From positions 620,001 through 684,000 of the forward strand of contig NZ_NIWU01000001.1 of assembly GCF_002236105.1 (NCBI RefSeq): 64,000 nucleotides of DNA, written 5' to 3'. The notes below the pieces were generated by a model. The model had not been told where the DNA came from. It saw only the letters and a list, made by a program, of their open reading frames with translations, and did no database searches. This stretch comes from Pseudomonas umsongensis (GTDB taxonomy: Bacteria; Pseudomonadota; Gammaproteobacteria; Pseudomonadales; Pseudomonadaceae). Numbering within the stretch: position 1 is the first letter of the stretch; each line of letters starts with the position of its first letter. The position numbers and the translations under genes were made by a program. Below are positions 20,960-29,956 of this stretch, piece after piece.

Positions 20960-22444
20960 ATGCAACAGATCAGATCGCAAGTGAACGAGCGCGACGGCTT
21001 GTTCGAGCTGGAAGCCGGTAGCGATGTCCTCGACAGTCCCCGTTACAACCACGACATAGCACCGACCAAGGTGCACGAACGAACCTGGAACAAATGGCAC
21101 ATCACGGCATTGTGGGTGGGCATGGCGATATGCGTGCCCACCTATACCCTGGGCGGAGTGCTGACGGCGTACTTCGGCCTGAGCGTCGGTGAAGCGCTGC
21201 TGGCGATTCTGTTCGCCAACATCATCGTATTGATCCCGCTGACGCTCAACGCGTTTCCCGGCACCAAATACGGCATCCCGTTTCCGGTGTTGCTGCGTTC
21301 GTCCTTCGGCATCTTCGGCTCCAACATCCCGTGTCTGATCCGCGCCTTGGTGGCGTGTGGCTGGTTCGGCATCCAGACGATGTTCGGTGGCCTGGCAATT
21401 CACCTGTTCCTGGGCTCGGTGTTCGAGGGCTGGAAATCCCTGGGCGGCACCGGCGAGGTCATCGGCTTCATGGTGTTCTGGGCGCTGAACCTGTGGGTGG
21501 TGATTCGCGGCGCCGAGTCGATCAAATGGCTGGAAACCCTCTCGGCACCACTGCTGGTACTGGTGGGGGTGGGGTTGTTGGTGTGGGCCATGCCCAATGT
21601 ATCGATGTCCGAGCTGCTGGCGATCCCGGCCAAGCGTCCCGAAGGCGCGGGGGTGGCCAGTTACTTTGCGGCGGGGTTGACCGCGATGGTCGGGTTCTGG
21701 GCCACGCTGTCGCTGAACATACCTGACTTCAGCCGCTACGCGAAAAGCCAGAAAGACCAGATTGTCGGGCAGATCATTGGCCTGCCACTGACCATGTTCC
21801 TGTTTGCCTCCCTGGGCGTGGTGATGACCGCCGCCTCGGTGAAGCTGGTGGGTGTGACGGTGTCCGACCCGGTGACCCTGATCGGCCATATCCAGAGCCC
21901 GGTGTGGGTGGCGCTGGCCATGGCGCTGATCATCATCGCGACGCTGTCGACCAACACCGCAGCCAACATCGTGTCGCCCACCAACGATTTCCAGAACATC
22001 GCCCCCAAGGCGATCAACCGGACCAAGGCGGTGATGCTCACCGGGCTGGTCGGGCTGGCGCTGATGGCCCATGAACTGCTGAAAAAGCTCGGCCTGATCG
22101 TTTCCGACCTGAGCCTGGAAACGGTCTATTCCAACTGGCTGCTCGGCTACTCCAGCTTGCTGGGGCCGATTGCCGGGATCATGGTGGTGGACTATTTCCT
22201 GATCAAGAAACAGCAGCTGGATTTGGCTGGGCTGTACCGCGACGACGTGTATCCGGCGTGGAACTGGAACGGTTTCATCGCCTTCGGGGTGCCGGTGGTG
22301 TTGACGCTGCTGTCGCTCGGCAGTGATGCCTTCAGCTGGTTCTACAGCTATGGCTGGTTTACCGGCTCGGCCCTGGGGGGGTTGATTTATTACGGGCTAT
22401 GCGCGATGCGCCCGAGCCCCGTGGTTGCCAAGTCAACCCTGTAA
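20960..22444 (+). CDS. NCS1-family nucleobase/allantoin/hydantoin permease
   Basis: A 494-residue sodium- or proton-coupled symporter with about 12 membrane helices. The ATG at 20960 has GGAGCGG at good spacing; an open upstream start at 20924 lacks one. NCS1 hallmarks are WNKWHITALWVGMAICVPTYTLGG in helix 1, GWFGIQTMFGGLAIH in helix 3 and LSLNIPDFSRYAKSQKDQ in the middle of the protein. It stands between dihydropyrimidinase and beta-ureidopropionase, so uracil, thymine or their dihydro forms are the expected substrates (PydP-like); allantoin or hydantoin remain possible. Confidence 0.88.
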   Translation: MQQIRSQVNERDGLFELEAGSDVLDSPRYNHDIAPTKVHERTWNKWHITALWVGMAICVPTYTLGGVLTAYFGLSVGEALLAILFANIIVLIPLTLNAFPGTKYGIPFPVLLRSSFGIFGSNIPCLIRALVACGWFGIQTMFGGLAIHLFLGSVFEGWKSLGGTGEVIGFMVFWALNLWVVIRGAESIKWLETLSAPLLVLVGVGLLVWAMPNVSMSELLAIPAKRPEGAGVASYFAAGLTAMVGFWATLSLNIPDFSRYAKSQKDQIVGQIIGLPLTMFLFASLGVVMTAASVKLVGVTVSDPVTLIGHIQSPVWVALAMALIIIATLSTNTAANIVSPTNDFQNIAPKAINRTKAVMLTGLVGLALMAHELLKKLGLIVSDLSLETVYSNWLLGYSSLLGPIAGIMVVDYFLIKKQQLDLAGLYRDDVYPAWNWNGFIAFGVPVVLTLLSLGSDAFSWFYSYGWFTGSALGGLIYYGLCAMRPSPVVAKSTL

Positions 22445-22553
22445 TGATCGTTCCCGCGCTCTGCGTGGGAATGCAGCCCGGGACGCTCTGCGTCCCAAGC
22501 CTGGACGCAGAGCGTCCATGGATGAATTCCCACGCGGAGCGTGGGAACTATCA
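22445..22553. repeat. Intact copy of the ~113-bp GTTCCCACGCTC-type repeat
   Basis: Starts TGATCGTTCCCGCGCTCTGC and ends CCCACGCGGAGCGTGGGAAC. The outer arms are imperfect complements, and an inner palindrome (GGACGCTCTGCGTCC / GGACGCAGAGCGTCC) gives a double hairpin. It starts one base after the NCS1 stop codon. Confidence 0.85.
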
Positions 22554-22579
22554 GATCCAAACAGCCTCAGGAGATCCCC

Positions 22580-23863
22580 ATGAACGCAGCCGTAGACGTT
22601 CTGCAATCGACCCATCAGCACATCAACCGCGACCGTCTGTGGCAGTCGCTCATGGAACTGGCCAAGCTCGGCGCCACGGTCAAGGGCGGTGTCTGTCGCC
22701 TGGCCCTGACCGATCTCGACCGCCAGGCCCGCGATACGTTCGTGAGGTGGTGTGAGGAAGCCGGTTGCACCGTCAGTATCGACGCCGTCGGCAATATTTT
22801 CGCCCGTCGCCCGGGGCGCAACCCGGACCTGCCACCGGTCATGACCGGCAGTCACATCGACACCCAGCCCACGGGGGGCAAGTTCGATGGTTGCTTCGGC
22901 GTGCTCGCCGGCGTGGAAGTGCTGCGTACCCTCAATGACCTGGGCATCGAGACCGAAGCGCCGCTCGAAGTGGTGGTGTGGACCAACGAAGAAGGCTCGC
23001 GTTTCGCCCCATGCATGATGGGTTCCGGCGTATTCGCCGAGAAATTCACCCTGGAAGAGACCCTGGCCAAGGTTGACGCCGAGGGCGTGACGGTGGACGA
23101 AGCGCTCAACGCTATCGGCTATGCCGGGTCACGCGCGGTTAGCGGCCACGCGGTGGGCGCCTATTTCGAGGCGCACATCGAACAAGGTCCGATTCTCGAA
23201 GACGAACGCAAAACCATCGGCGTGGTCATGGGCGCCCTCGGACAGAAATGGTTCGACCTGAAACTGCGTGGCGTCGAGGCCCACGCCGGCCCAACGCCGA
23301 TGCACCTGCGCAAGGACGCCCTGGTCGGCGCGGCAGTGATCGTCGGTGCGGTCAACCGCGCGGCCCTCGGTCATCAGCCCCATGCCTGTGGCACTGTCGG
23401 TTGCCTGCAAGCCTACCCCGGCTCGCGCAACGTCATTCCGGGCGAGGTGCGCATGACCCTGGACTTCCGTCACCTGGAGCCGTCGCGACTGGACTCGATG
23501 ATCGCTGAAGTGCGCGAAGTCATCGAGACCACCTGCGAAGAACATGGCCTGACCTATGAACTGACACCCACCGCCGACTTCCCGCCGCTGTACTTCGACA
23601 AGGGCTGCGTCGAAGCGGTACGTAACGCGGCGCAAGGGCTGGGCCTGTCGCACATGGACATCGTCAGCGGCGCCGGACACGACGCGATCTTCCTTGCCGA
23701 GCTGGGTCCGGCCGGGATGATCTTCGTGCCGTGCGAAGGCGGCATCAGCCACAACGAAATCGAAAATGCCGCCCCGGATGACCTGGCGGCCGGGTGTGCG
23801 GTGCTGTTGCGGGCGATGCTGGCGGCTTCGGCGGCGGTGGCAAAGGGGGCTCCGGCTGCCTGA
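22580..23863 (+). CDS. Beta-ureidopropionase / N-carbamoyl-amino-acid hydrolase (Zn-dependent, M20 family)
   Basis: Third step of pyrimidine breakdown: splits N-carbamoyl-beta-alanine into beta-alanine, CO2 and ammonia. The start (MNAAVDVLQ) has AGGAGATC seven bases upstream and gives 427 residues. Metal ligands of the M20 hydantoinase/carbamoylase family are visible: GSHIDTQPTGGKFDG (His, Asp), WTNEEGSRF (Glu), FEAHIEQGP (His) and the late SHNEIENA (His). It follows the permease on the plus strand with a repeat between them. Known as pydC, hyuC or amaB in related gene sets. Confidence 0.92.
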   Translation: MNAAVDVLQSTHQHINRDRLWQSLMELAKLGATVKGGVCRLALTDLDRQARDTFVRWCEEAGCTVSIDAVGNIFARRPGRNPDLPPVMTGSHIDTQPTGGKFDGCFGVLAGVEVLRTLNDLGIETEAPLEVVVWTNEEGSRFAPCMMGSGVFAEKFTLEETLAKVDAEGVTVDEALNAIGYAGSRAVSGHAVGAYFEAHIEQGPILEDERKTIGVVMGALGQKWFDLKLRGVEAHAGPTPMHLRKDALVGAAVIVGAVNRAALGHQPHACGTVGCLQAYPGSRNVIPGEVRMTLDFRHLEPSRLDSMIAEVREVIETTCEEHGLTYELTPTADFPPLYFDKGCVEAVRNAAQGLGLSHMDIVSGAGHDAIFLAELGPAGMIFVPCEGGISHNEIENAAPDDLAAGCAVLLRAMLAASAAVAKGAPAA

Positions 23864-23917
23864 AATGCAATAAATCGCAGCCTGGGGGAGGTCCCGCAGG
23901 CTGCAATTGTTCGATCT

Positions 23918-25063
23918 TCAAACCGTTGCCGTCATTTCAAGCTTTTCACTGACAACAAGATCCGCATGATGAATCGGTTTGCCTCGATGCCTGAGCATCC
24001 CGCCTTGGCGCTGGTTCATCACCGCCGTCATTTCGGCGAGTATTGCCAGCGCCACGCTCTGCGGCGTATCGCCACCCAGGTCGAGGCCCATCGGGTAGTG
24101 CAGAGCAGACGTGCTGGTGCCGATTTGCGCCAGCAGGCGTTCGGTGCGTTCTTTGGGACCGAGTTGGCCGATGTAGGCGGGCGCGGCTTGCAGCGCCAGC
24201 CCGAGCCAATGGCGGTCCTGGCGGTAGCTGTGGGTCATTACCGCGACGGCGGCGCCGTCGATCAGCGGGGCCAGGTCGAACGGGTTGTCGAGGCTGGCGA
24301 GGATAACGGCGTCGGCTTGCGGGAAACGTTCGGCGCGGGCGAAGTGGCTGCGGCTGTCGATCACACTGACGTGCCAGTCCAGCAACTTGGCCATGCGCAC
24401 CAGCGGCTGTGCGTCGTGGCCGGCGCCGATAATCACCAGGCGAGGCGGCGGGGCGATGTACTCGAAAAATACTTCGACTTCACCACGGGCGTTGCTGTAG
24501 AGGCGTATCGAGGACTTCTTCTGCATCAGGGTCTTGTGCAGACCACGGCGCATAGCACTGTTCAGTTGCAGGTTGCGCAGGCTGCCTTCGGTATTCGACA
24601 ACAAACGGTCACCGACTCTGGCAGATGCATCGCGAGAGCTTGCAATCACCGTGGCCATGGCGGCAGGTTGTTGACTGTCGCGCACCCGTCGCAGCAGATC
24701 GATGGCCGGGGCAGGCGACTTTGCCCGCAGGCGTTCGAGCATGACGAATACCGTGCCGTTGCAACCCAGGCCAAAGGTCAGGGCGCTTTGCTCGTCGTCC
24801 TCGTCCTCGGTGGCGCCCGTGCTGTAGCGACGTACTACCGGTTCACTGGAATCGGTGAGCCACCAGGCTTTTTTCGCCAGGTCCTGCTCCAGGCAGCCGC
24901 CGCTGACGGTGCCAACGGTGCGGCCGTGTATGGGGATGAGCATCCGCGCACCGGGACGGCGGTAGGCCGAGCCTTCAACCTTGACCACGGTGGCGAGGAT
25001 GGTTTCTTCGCCCTGGCGGGCGGCGGTGTCGATGGCTTGTAGAAGATCATTGAGGCCGGACAT
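23918..25063 (-). CDS. XdhC/CoxI-family molybdenum-cofactor chaperone
   Basis: A 381-residue protein with an N-terminal XdhC_CoxI domain (ILATVVKVEGSAYRRPGARMLI, GTVSGGCLEQDL, and FGLGCNGTVFVML) and a C-terminal Rossmann-like XdhC domain (PRLVIIGAGHDAQPLVRMAKLLDWHVSVID, then GQLGPKERTERLLAQI). Such proteins bind and help sulfurate the molybdenum cofactor before insertion into xanthine-dehydrogenase-type enzymes. No xdhAB lies next to it; the nearest client is the two-subunit hydroxylase at 34.6-37.2 kb. It is the last gene of the leftward run that begins with the amidohydrolases. Confidence 0.88.
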   Translation of the reverse strand: MSGLNDLLQAIDTAARQGEETILATVVKVEGSAYRRPGARMLIPIHGRTVGTVSGGCLEQDLAKKAWWLTDSSEPVVRRYSTGATEDEDDEQSALTFGLGCNGTVFVMLERLRAKSPAPAIDLLRRVRDSQQPAAMATVIASSRDASARVGDRLLSNTEGSLRNLQLNSAMRRGLHKTLMQKKSSIRLYSNARGEVEVFFEYIAPPPRLVIIGAGHDAQPLVRMAKLLDWHVSVIDSRSHFARAERFPQADAVILASLDNPFDLAPLIDGAAVAVMTHSYRQDRHWLGLALQAAPAYIGQLGPKERTERLLAQIGTSTSALHYPMGLDLGGDTPQSVALAILAEMTAVMNQRQGGMLRHRGKPIHHADLVVSEKLEMTATV

Positions 25064-25091
25064 GGAATCAGTTCCTGAATACGAAGGAGAC

Positions 25092-25178
25092 CCTGTAGGA
25101 GCTGCCGCAGGCTGCGATCTTTTGACTTTGCTTTAAGATCTAGATCAAAAGATCGCAGCCTGCGGCAGCTCCTACAGG
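25092..25178. repeat. Paired REP-like palindrome (TGTAGGAGCTGCCGCAGGCTGCG family)
   Basis: Arms CCTGTAGGAGCTGCCGCAGG… and the complement enclose an A/T-rich loop. Same family as 18843-18930. It separates the xdhC gene from the deaminase gene. Confidence 0.88.
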
Positions 25179-25194
25179 AATGCGGGGTGGTGGA

Positions 25195-26583
25195 TCAGTC
25201 GTCGATGTTCATCAACTGCCGGACCCCATCCCACGCCTCGGCCCGCATCCGCTGCACATCCAGCCCCGGAATCACGCCGTTATCGACCACCACCCGACCA
25301 CCGACCAGGCTGTACTTCACTGCGATCGGCTCACCCGCCACCACCGGCGCGACGGCGCTGTCGTGGAAACCGAAGAACCGCGGATGGTCAAGACCGTAGG
25401 CCACCAGGTCCGCCGCCTGGCCGATTTCCAGGGTGCCGACCGCCCCCAGCCCCAGCACCTGCGCGCCCCCGGACGTGCCCCAGTGAATGACATCTTCGAC
25501 GGTGGTGGCCGAGGCGCCTTGCTGCGCCCGGTGAATCAACCATGCGGTGTTCGCTTCGCCGACCATGCTGCCGGATTCGTTGGAGGCCACACCATCCACC
25601 CCAAGGGAAATCGGCACCCCGGCCTCGAACATCTGCGGCACCGGCGCGACGCCGCTACCGAGGCGTGCATTGCTCACCGGGCAATGGGAAATGCCGGTGC
25701 CGGTTTGCGCGAGCATGCGGATTTCACCGGGCTGCATGTGTACCGCATGGGCGAACCACACGTCCGGGCCGAGCCACTCGTGTTCGGCGACGAATTCCAC
25801 CGGCAGGCAGTTGTATTTTTCACGGCAGAAATTCACGTAGTTCTGCGTTTCAGACAAGTGCGTGTGCAGGCGCAAACCGAGGCCGCGCGCGGTATGGGCC
25901 AGTTCACGCAGCAGTGTCGGCGGCAATGAAAAAGTCGGGGTGGTCGGCGCGACCACCACCCGGCGCATGGCGTCCGGGGTGTCCTGGTGATAGCGGGATT
26001 TCAGTCGTTCGATGTCACCGACCATCTGGTCGAGGGTTTCCGGTTGCAGCGCGGTTTTAGAGAACCCCGGATGGGCGCTGGCCGACTCCAGCGCGCCGCC
26101 CCGGCACAAAACGAAACGCAGGCCGAACTGATCGGCCATATCGAACAGCAGGTCACCGGTCTCGGTGGTGCCGTTGGCATGGTAGAGGTAATGGTGATCG
26201 GCGCAGGTCGTCACGCCCGACAGCAGCAATTCGGCCATGCCCAGTTGTGCGGCGATCCGCGCCAGTTGCGGCGTGAAGCGGTTCAGACGCGGGTAAGGCA
26301 CACTGGCCAGCCAGCCTTGCAGGTCCTGGTTCAATCCTTCGGGCACGGCCTTGAGCAGGTTCTGGAACAGGTGGTGGTGGGTGTTGATCCAGCCCGGATA
26401 CACCACCGCGTGGCGCGCATCGATCAGCCGTTCACCGGGTTGCACTTGAAGGCCTGCGGCCATTTCGGCGATGCGCCCGTTGACGACGCGGATGTCCACG
26501 GCGCCGGCCCGGGCGCGCGGGCCACGCAGGCCGGTCATTACTGCCTGCGGGTTCTTGATCAGGATGTTTTGCAGTTGAGTCAT
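25195..26583 (-). CDS. 8-oxoguanine deaminase-like amidohydrolase
   Basis: A 462-residue cytosolic amidohydrolase of the guanine/8-oxoguanine deaminase (AtzA/TrzN-like) branch. Metal site: NTHHHLFQN (HxH near 68-70), an active-site HLSET, WFAHAVHM, and Asp in LGVDGVASNESGS. It resembles the 8-oxoguanine deaminases reported from Pseudomonas (PA0142 type), which convert 8-oxoguanine to urate. It lies 12 bp downstream of an NCS2 purine/pyrimidine permease and upstream of xdhC. Guanine, isocytosine or another aminated heterocycle could equally be the substrate in this operon. Confidence 0.78.
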   Translation of the reverse strand: MTQLQNILIKNPQAVMTGLRGPRARAGAVDIRVVNGRIAEMAAGLQVQPGERLIDARHAVVYPGWINTHHHLFQNLLKAVPEGLNQDLQGWLASVPYPRLNRFTPQLARIAAQLGMAELLLSGVTTCADHHYLYHANGTTETGDLLFDMADQFGLRFVLCRGGALESASAHPGFSKTALQPETLDQMVGDIERLKSRYHQDTPDAMRRVVVAPTTPTFSLPPTLLRELAHTARGLGLRLHTHLSETQNYVNFCREKYNCLPVEFVAEHEWLGPDVWFAHAVHMQPGEIRMLAQTGTGISHCPVSNARLGSGVAPVPQMFEAGVPISLGVDGVASNESGSMVGEANTAWLIHRAQQGASATTVEDVIHWGTSGGAQVLGLGAVGTLEIGQAADLVAYGLDHPRFFGFHDSAVAPVVAGEPIAVKYSLVGGRVVVDNGVIPGLDVQRMRAEAWDGVRQLMNIDD

Positions 26584-26595
26584 GGTCGGCTCCAG

Positions 26596-27957
26596 TCAGA
26601 GGCTGTGGGTGGCGGATTTGCTGGCGGCGGCGTCAGGCACGCTGACGCCGTTGAGGGTGGCGTTGAGCAACACCGACACCAGGCAGGCGATCACCACGCT
26701 GCTGTGCAGGAAAGGCTGCGACCACTCGGGCAATTGCTTGAACAGGGCCGGGGCCAGCACCGGCACGAGGGCGGCGGCGAGGGTGAAGCCGACGATCAGC
26801 ACGTTGTAGCGATTACGCTCGTAGTCGACCTTGGCCAGGGTCTGGATCCCTGCTGCCGCGACCACGCCGAACATGGCGATCCCGGCACCGCCCAGCGCCG
26901 CAGTCGGCATCGAGGCGATGATCGCCCCGGCCTTGGGCACCAGCGCCACCGAGCACATCAGCAGGCCGCTGATGGCGACCACCCAGCGACTGCGCACACC
27001 GGTGAGGATCACCAGCCCGACGTTTTCCATGAAGGCAATGAATGGGAACGCCGCGAACATCCCGGCGATGGTGCTCGCCAGGCCGTTAGCGCGCAGGCCG
27101 TTGATCACCTGTTTTTCTTCCACCGGTTTATCGACGATGTCGCCGATGGCCACGAACAGCCCCATCGATTCGACCATCTGCACGATCATCACCACCACCA
27201 TGGTGGCGATGGGGATCAGGCTGAAGGTCGGCAGGCCGAAGTAGAACGGGTAGGGAACGGTGAGCCACGGCGAGTCCTGCACGCTGTGAAAACTGCCCAT
27301 GCCCAGCCCGTAAGCCAGCGCCGCGCCCACCAGCATGCCCACCAGCACCGCCATGTTGCGCAGCATCGGGCTGCCGTACCGGTTGACCAGCAGGATGCTG
27401 AGCAACACCACCGCCGCGACGGCCAGGTACGCCGGCGCCCCGAAGTCGGTGGCATGCCGTCCGCCGCCAACCCACTCATAGGCGATCGGAAACAGCTGAA
27501 GGCCGATTACGGTGACGATGCAACCGGTGACCACCGGTGGAAAAAAGCGCCGTAGTCGACCCACGAACGGTGCGATCAGCATGGTGAAAATCCCCGCGCC
27601 GATCACCGCTCCGCAGACCCCGGCGAACCCGACATCCGGGTTGGTGCCGATGGCGATCACCGGCCCGACGCTGCTGAACGCCACGCCTTGGAGAATTGGC
27701 AGGCGCACGCCGAATTTCCAGAAACCGACGGTTTGCAGCAGGGTGGCGATGCCCGAGCAGAACAGCGTGGTGCTGATCAGCACCACCGTGTCGGCCTGGG
27801 ACATTTTCAGGGCGCTGGCGACAATCAACGGCACGGCGATGGCGCCGATGTACGAGACGGCCATGTGTTGCAGGCCGAGGGTGAGCATTTGCCGCACCGG
27901 CAGAACCCGGTCGACGGGGTGGATGGCGGGTGTTGCGGGGGTATTGGCTGACGACAT
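26596..27957 (-). CDS. NCS2-family nucleobase (uracil/xanthine/urate) permease
   Basis: A 453-residue permease with about 14 membrane segments. NCS2 features include LTLGLQHMAVSYIGAIAVPLIV at the N terminus, the QTVGFWKFGVRLPILQGVAFSSVGP region, and the TM8/TM10 substrate motifs around VESMGLFVAIGDIV and FIAFMENVGLVILTGVRSR. It imports purines or pyrimidines by proton symport. It sits between the CobW gene and the deaminase gene on the same strand, so it probably supplies the heterocyclic substrate of this gene run. Confidence 0.9.
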   Translation of the reverse strand: MSSANTPATPAIHPVDRVLPVRQMLTLGLQHMAVSYIGAIAVPLIVASALKMSQADTVVLISTTLFCSGIATLLQTVGFWKFGVRLPILQGVAFSSVGPVIAIGTNPDVGFAGVCGAVIGAGIFTMLIAPFVGRLRRFFPPVVTGCIVTVIGLQLFPIAYEWVGGGRHATDFGAPAYLAVAAVVLLSILLVNRYGSPMLRNMAVLVGMLVGAALAYGLGMGSFHSVQDSPWLTVPYPFYFGLPTFSLIPIATMVVVMIVQMVESMGLFVAIGDIVDKPVEEKQVINGLRANGLASTIAGMFAAFPFIAFMENVGLVILTGVRSRWVVAISGLLMCSVALVPKAGAIIASMPTAALGGAGIAMFGVVAAAGIQTLAKVDYERNRYNVLIVGFTLAAALVPVLAPALFKQLPEWSQPFLHSSVVIACLVSVLLNATLNGVSVPDAAASKSATHSL

Positions 27958-28035
27958 GGGGAATCACCTCTAGCTGTTGTTATTCGGTACAGAGGGGTAT
28001 TCGTTCTGATGTCCGTTCAACGGCACCTAATTCCT

Positions 28036-28126
28036 TGTAGGAGCTGGCTTGCCAGCGATAGCGGATTGTCAGTCGACAAATCGGGTGACTGTTAAGCCGT
28101 CATCGCTGGCAAGCCAGCTCCTACAG
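28036..28126. repeat. Paired REP-like palindrome
   Basis: TGTAGGAGCTGGCTTGCCAG at the left and its complement at 28107-28126, with an intervening partly palindromic loop. It lies upstream of the NCS2 gene and downstream of the CobW gene. Confidence 0.85.
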
Positions 28127-28204
28127 GGTTTGGGTCGTTCTGAAAAATGGGCACCAGTCATTCATGTGCCCGGAACCGCCATCCACCGGCTCCGATGCCT
28201 TTTT

Positions 28205-29251
28205 TCAGCCTGCCAGGCAGGCGGCAAAGCCCTGGTTCAGGGCCGCGCGGTCCAGGTCGCGGCCGATGAACACAATCTTGCTGGAGCGCGGTTCGGCGCC
28301 CCATGCGGTGGAGGCACGGAACTCGACGAGGCTGTGCACCCCTTGCAGCACGTAGCGTTGGTCCTGATCAGCCACCGCCAGTACGCCCTTCATGCGATAC
28401 AGGTTGTCGGCCTGCTCGTTGCGCAACTGTGTGATCCAGCGATGGAAGTCGCCCAGGTTGACCGCCCCGTCCACGGTGATGCCCACCGACGACACGCTCG
28501 GATCATGGTCATGGTCGAGATCGTCATGATCGTGGTGATGGTCATCGGCGTGGTCATCGTGCTCGGCACCGATTTCCATGAGTTTCTGCGTGGACTCGAA
28601 GGCGCCGATGCCAAGGATTTTCGACAGGTCGATTTCGGCGTAGCTGGAGGTCATCAGGTCCGCCGTAGCATTGAGGCCCCGAATCTTGCCGCTCAGGGAT
28701 GCCACTTCATCCTCGCTGACCAGATCGACCTTGTTGATCACGATGCGGTCGGCACAGACGATCTGGTCCACGGCCTGGTTGTCCACACCATCGAGTTGCA
28801 GGTCTTCCAGGTGCTGGGCTATGTGCCTGGCATCGACCATCGTGACAATGGCGTCGAGTTCCACCTCATCGGCGATCGGGTCATTGATGAAAAAGCTCTG
28901 GGCCACCGGGTAGGGATCGGCCAGGCCGCTGGTCTCGATCAGGATGTGATCGAGGCGCACCGGGCGCGCTACCAGTTCACGGACGATGCGCACCAGGTCT
29001 TCGCGAACCTCGGCGGTGCAGCACACGCAGCCGTTGACCATCTCGTAGATTTCTTCGGTTTCGGAACTGAGCACCAGGTCGCCGTCGATGCCGACCTCAC
29101 CGAACTCGTTCTCGATCACGGCGATCTTGCGGCCGTGGTTCTCCTTGAGGATGTAGTTGAGCAGGGTGGTTTTGCCGGCGCCGAGGAAGCCGGTGAGGAT
29201 GGTCACCGGGATTTTGGTGTTGGGGGTTGGGGCGTTGAAGGGGGTGTTCAT
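28205..29251 (-). CDS. CobW/COG0523-family GTPase metallochaperone
   Basis: A 348-residue G3E-family GTPase. Walker A is GFLGAGKTT (21-29), the metal-binding CxCC motif is GCVCC (74-78) and the base-recognition motif is NKVD (173-176). A striking His/Asp-rich loop at 231-250 (HDDHADDHHHDHDDLDHDHD) is followed by the CobW C-terminal domain. Such proteins deliver Zn or a similar metal to target enzymes. Its position among metal-dependent amidohydrolases suggests these are its clients, which is inference. The ATG at 29251 is preceded by GGAGCC. Confidence 0.9.
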   Translation of the reverse strand: MNTPFNAPTPNTKIPVTILTGFLGAGKTTLLNYILKENHGRKIAVIENEFGEVGIDGDLVLSSETEEIYEMVNGCVCCTAEVREDLVRIVRELVARPVRLDHILIETSGLADPYPVAQSFFINDPIADEVELDAIVTMVDARHIAQHLEDLQLDGVDNQAVDQIVCADRIVINKVDLVSEDEVASLSGKIRGLNATADLMTSSYAEIDLSKILGIGAFESTQKLMEIGAEHDDHADDHHHDHDDLDHDHDPSVSSVGITVDGAVNLGDFHRWITQLRNEQADNLYRMKGVLAVADQDQRYVLQGVHSLVEFRASTAWGAEPRSSKIVFIGRDLDRAALNQGFAACLAG

Positions 29252-29292
29252 GTGAGGCTCCTTGAATAACTGAAGGGTCTGAGTGCTATCAA

Positions 29293-29385
29293 CTGTGGGA
29301 GCGAGCCTGCTCGCGAATGCGGCGTGTCAATCAGCGAAGTTGGCGACTGATTCACCCCTTTCGCGAGCAGGCTCGCTCCCACAGG
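29293..29385. repeat. Paired REP-like palindrome (TGTGGGAGCGAGCCTGCTCGCGA family)
   Basis: Left arm CTGTGGGAGCGAGCCTGCTC and matching right arm GAGCAGGCTCGCTCCCACAG around a short loop. The ubiX-type gene runs into this repeat and takes its last ~20 codons and stop from it. Confidence 0.88.
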
Positions 29386-29956
29386 GGGTTGTGGGTTCTC
29401 GCCAGCGCGTTGCCGTGCCGGCATCGAGGCCGAACAGGTCGAGGACGCGACCGAGGCTGTGGTCGACCATCTGTGCCAGGTCTTGCGGGCGGGCGTAGAA
29501 GGCCGGAACGGGCGGCGCGATGATTCCGCCCATCTCCGTGACAGCCGTCATGTTGCGCAGGTGGGCGAGGGTCAGCGGGGTTTCCCGGGCCATCAGCACC
29601 AGCGTGCGGCGTTCCTTGAGCGTGACGTCGGCGGCCCGCCCGATCAGCCCTGAAGAGGTGCCGGTGGCGATTTCCGCCAGGGTGCGCATGGAACAGGGCG
29701 CGACCACCATGCCCAGGCAGCGGAACGAACCGCTGGCGATACCGGCCGCTACGTCATCGGCGCGGTGATAATGGCTGGCCAGCGCCGTGACGTCGGCCAG
29801 TTTGTAATCGGTTTCGTGGGCCATGGTCAGCAGCGCGGCGCGGCTGATGACCAGGTGGCTTTCAATGTCCAGTTCGGCGAGCAATTGCAGCAGGCGTACG
29901 CCGTAGATAAAACCCGACGCACCGCTGATGCCGACCACCATGCGCTGGCGGTTCAT
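29327..29956 (-). CDS. UbiX-family flavin prenyltransferase
   Basis: A 209-residue Rossmann-like flavoprotein that attaches dimethylallyl phosphate to FMN, making the prenylated FMN needed by UbiD enzymes. Family motifs: GISGASGFIYGVRLLQLL at the N terminus (FMN phosphate loop), MVVAPCSMRTLAEIATGTSSGLI, and RRTLVLMARETPLTLAHLRNM. Its ATG overlaps the UbiD stop (ATGA), so the pair is translationally coupled. The final residues (CGSEPARERGESVANFAD) are encoded by a REP-like repeat and are probably not functional. Confidence 0.92.
   Translation of the reverse strand: MNRQRMVVGISGASGFIYGVRLLQLLAELDIESHLVISRAALLTMAHETDYKLADVTALASHYHRADDVAAGIASGSFRCLGMVVAPCSMRTLAEIATGTSSGLIGRAADVTLKERRTLVLMARETPLTLAHLRNMTAVTEMGGIIAPPVPAFYARPQDLAQMVDHSLGRVLDLFGLDAGTATRWREPTTPCGSEPARERGESVANFAD

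Noticed and set aside
23870..23910. REP-like fragment after the beta-ureidopropionase gene
   Set aside because: CGCAGCCTG…CAGGCTGC is only a degenerate remnant without the conserved TAGGAGC arm, so it is not listed as an element.
25987..27555. A 522-codon plus-strand frame across the deaminase and NCS2 genes
   Set aside because: It crosses two well-supported genes on the other strand and has an artefactual His/Gly/Asp/Gln-rich composition.
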